The translations under genes and the position numbers were made by a program. 64,000 bases of DNA, taken from assembly GCF_001679665.1 (NCBI RefSeq), contig NZ_CP013244.1:1240001-1304000 (forward strand), in the 5' to 3' direction. Positions 63,555-64,000 of the stretch are shown one piece after another. How positions within the stretch are numbered: position 1 is the first letter of the stretch; every line of letters starts with the position of its first letter. The notes under the pieces were generated by a model. It had not been told where the DNA came from. It searched no databases and worked only from the letters and a program-made list of their open reading frames with translations. This stretch comes from Candidatus Viadribacter manganicus. Its GTDB lineage: Bacteria; Pseudomonadota; Alphaproteobacteria; Caulobacterales; Aquidulcibacteraceae.

Positions 63555-64000
63555 GTGCGCGGGAAAAGATCATCGAAGCGGCGATGGAGCTCTTCTGGCT
63601 TAAGGGCTACAATTCGACCTCGATCGCCGATCTTTTGAGCCGAACACAGCTCAATTCCGGCAGCCTCTATCACGTTTTTCCCTCTAAGCAGGACGTGCTT
63701 ATCGGCGTGCTTGAAACCTACCGCGATGGCATTGAGGCGATGCTGCTTCAGCCGGCATGGTCGAAAGTTGACGATCCGATCGAGAAGATTTTCGCCCTGC
63801 TCGCCGCTTATCGTGGAATGATCGTAGAGAGCGAGTGCGCTTATGGCTGCCCGATCGGCTCGCTTGCGCTGGAATTGCATGAACCCGACCCGCCCGTGCG
63901 CGCCCTACTGGCGCAGAATTTCGACAAATGGACTGGCGCGATCGAGGCTTGTTTGAGCGACGCCAAAAAGCGCCTGCCCGCCGGAACGGATCGGCGCGCG
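63551..64000 (+). CDS. TetR/AcrR-family regulator, N-terminal part (runs off window)
   Basis: 150 codons are present and the frame is open to the window end. The helix-turn-helix is at about residues 10-55 (NSTSIADLLSRTQLNSGSLY, HVFPSKQDVLIGVLETYRDG), and CAYGCPIGSLALELHE follows as in YxaF/LmrA-type regulators. The ATG overlaps the SRPBCC stop as ATGA. It probably binds the 62933-62954 palindrome and represses its own operon. The C-terminal ligand domain is incomplete. Confidence 0.85.
   Translation, partial: MSAREKIIEAAMELFWLKGYNSTSIADLLSRTQLNSGSLYHVFPSKQDVLIGVLETYRDGIEAMLLQPAWSKVDDPIEKIFALLAAYRGMIVESECAYGCPIGSLALELHEPDPPVRALLAQNFDKWTGAIEACLSDAKKRLPAGTDRRA

Overview
The window looks like a chromosome segment of an aerobic, GC-rich alphaproteobacterium, probably close to Caulobacterales/Hyphomonadaceae. 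The evidence is a complete PhyR-NepR-EcfG general stress response locus, TonB-dependent uptake, NodT-type outer membrane lipoproteins, a phenylacetyl-CoA epoxidase operon, valine catabolism genes and many 1- or 4-base start/stop overlaps. There is no rRNA, tRNA, CRISPR array or transposase. The species call is inference from gene content and codon use.

Layout. 1-3.3 kb: 5' part of queC and a TonB-dependent receptor closed by a strong terminator. 3.3-8.2 kb: a lone receiver protein, then a minus-strand valine catabolic block (mmsA, a small membrane protein, 3-hydroxyisobutyryl-CoA hydrolase, a CHRD protein, mmsB). 8.2-14 kb: the general stress response locus (HisKA_2 kinase, ecfG, nepR, divergent phyR) and its likely targets (two DUF1328 proteins, a PGDYG protein, Fe superoxide dismutase, a DUF883 protein, an entericidin). 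Matches to the EcfG promoter GGAAC-N16/17-CGTT precede these units. 14-17 kb: a copper chaperone and a dCache-HAMP-GGDEF-EAL protein.

17-30 kb: an Lrp regulator, a fused E1alpha-beta 2-oxoacid dehydrogenase, its E2, and an aromatic-type aminotransferase lie directly against paaZ-paaG and paaI-paaABCDE, followed by a methyltransferase and a PaaR-like TetR. Together these could take phenylalanine through phenylpyruvate to phenylacetyl-CoA and into ring epoxidation and opening without PaaK. 30-42.5 kb: an M16 metallopeptidase, a TetR-controlled RND efflux system with a divergent outer membrane lipoprotein, and an ALO-type oxidase coupled to a D-threonine aldolase/D-serine dehydratase-like enzyme.

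42.5-45 kb is accessory: small proteins (one behind a perfect EcfG promoter), a tandem 8-bp repeat, a long C(UUCG)G-capped hairpin, and an SSB-like/HNH gene pair. 45-58.5 kb carries FNR/FixK-like boxes, a host-attachment protein, an L,D-transpeptidase, and a minus-strand chain of P-type ATPase, MBL/beta-CASP nuclease, AMP-phosphorylase-type enzyme and archaeal-like PRPP synthetase, diverging from an ABC-FtsX-HlyD exporter. 58.5-64 kb: a CPBP protease, an AraC regulator, an ABCB-type exporter, a decayed YciI-like pseudogene, an SRPBCC protein with an operator at its start, and a TetR cut by the window end.

Functions are assigned by reading motifs in translated sequence. No database search was run.
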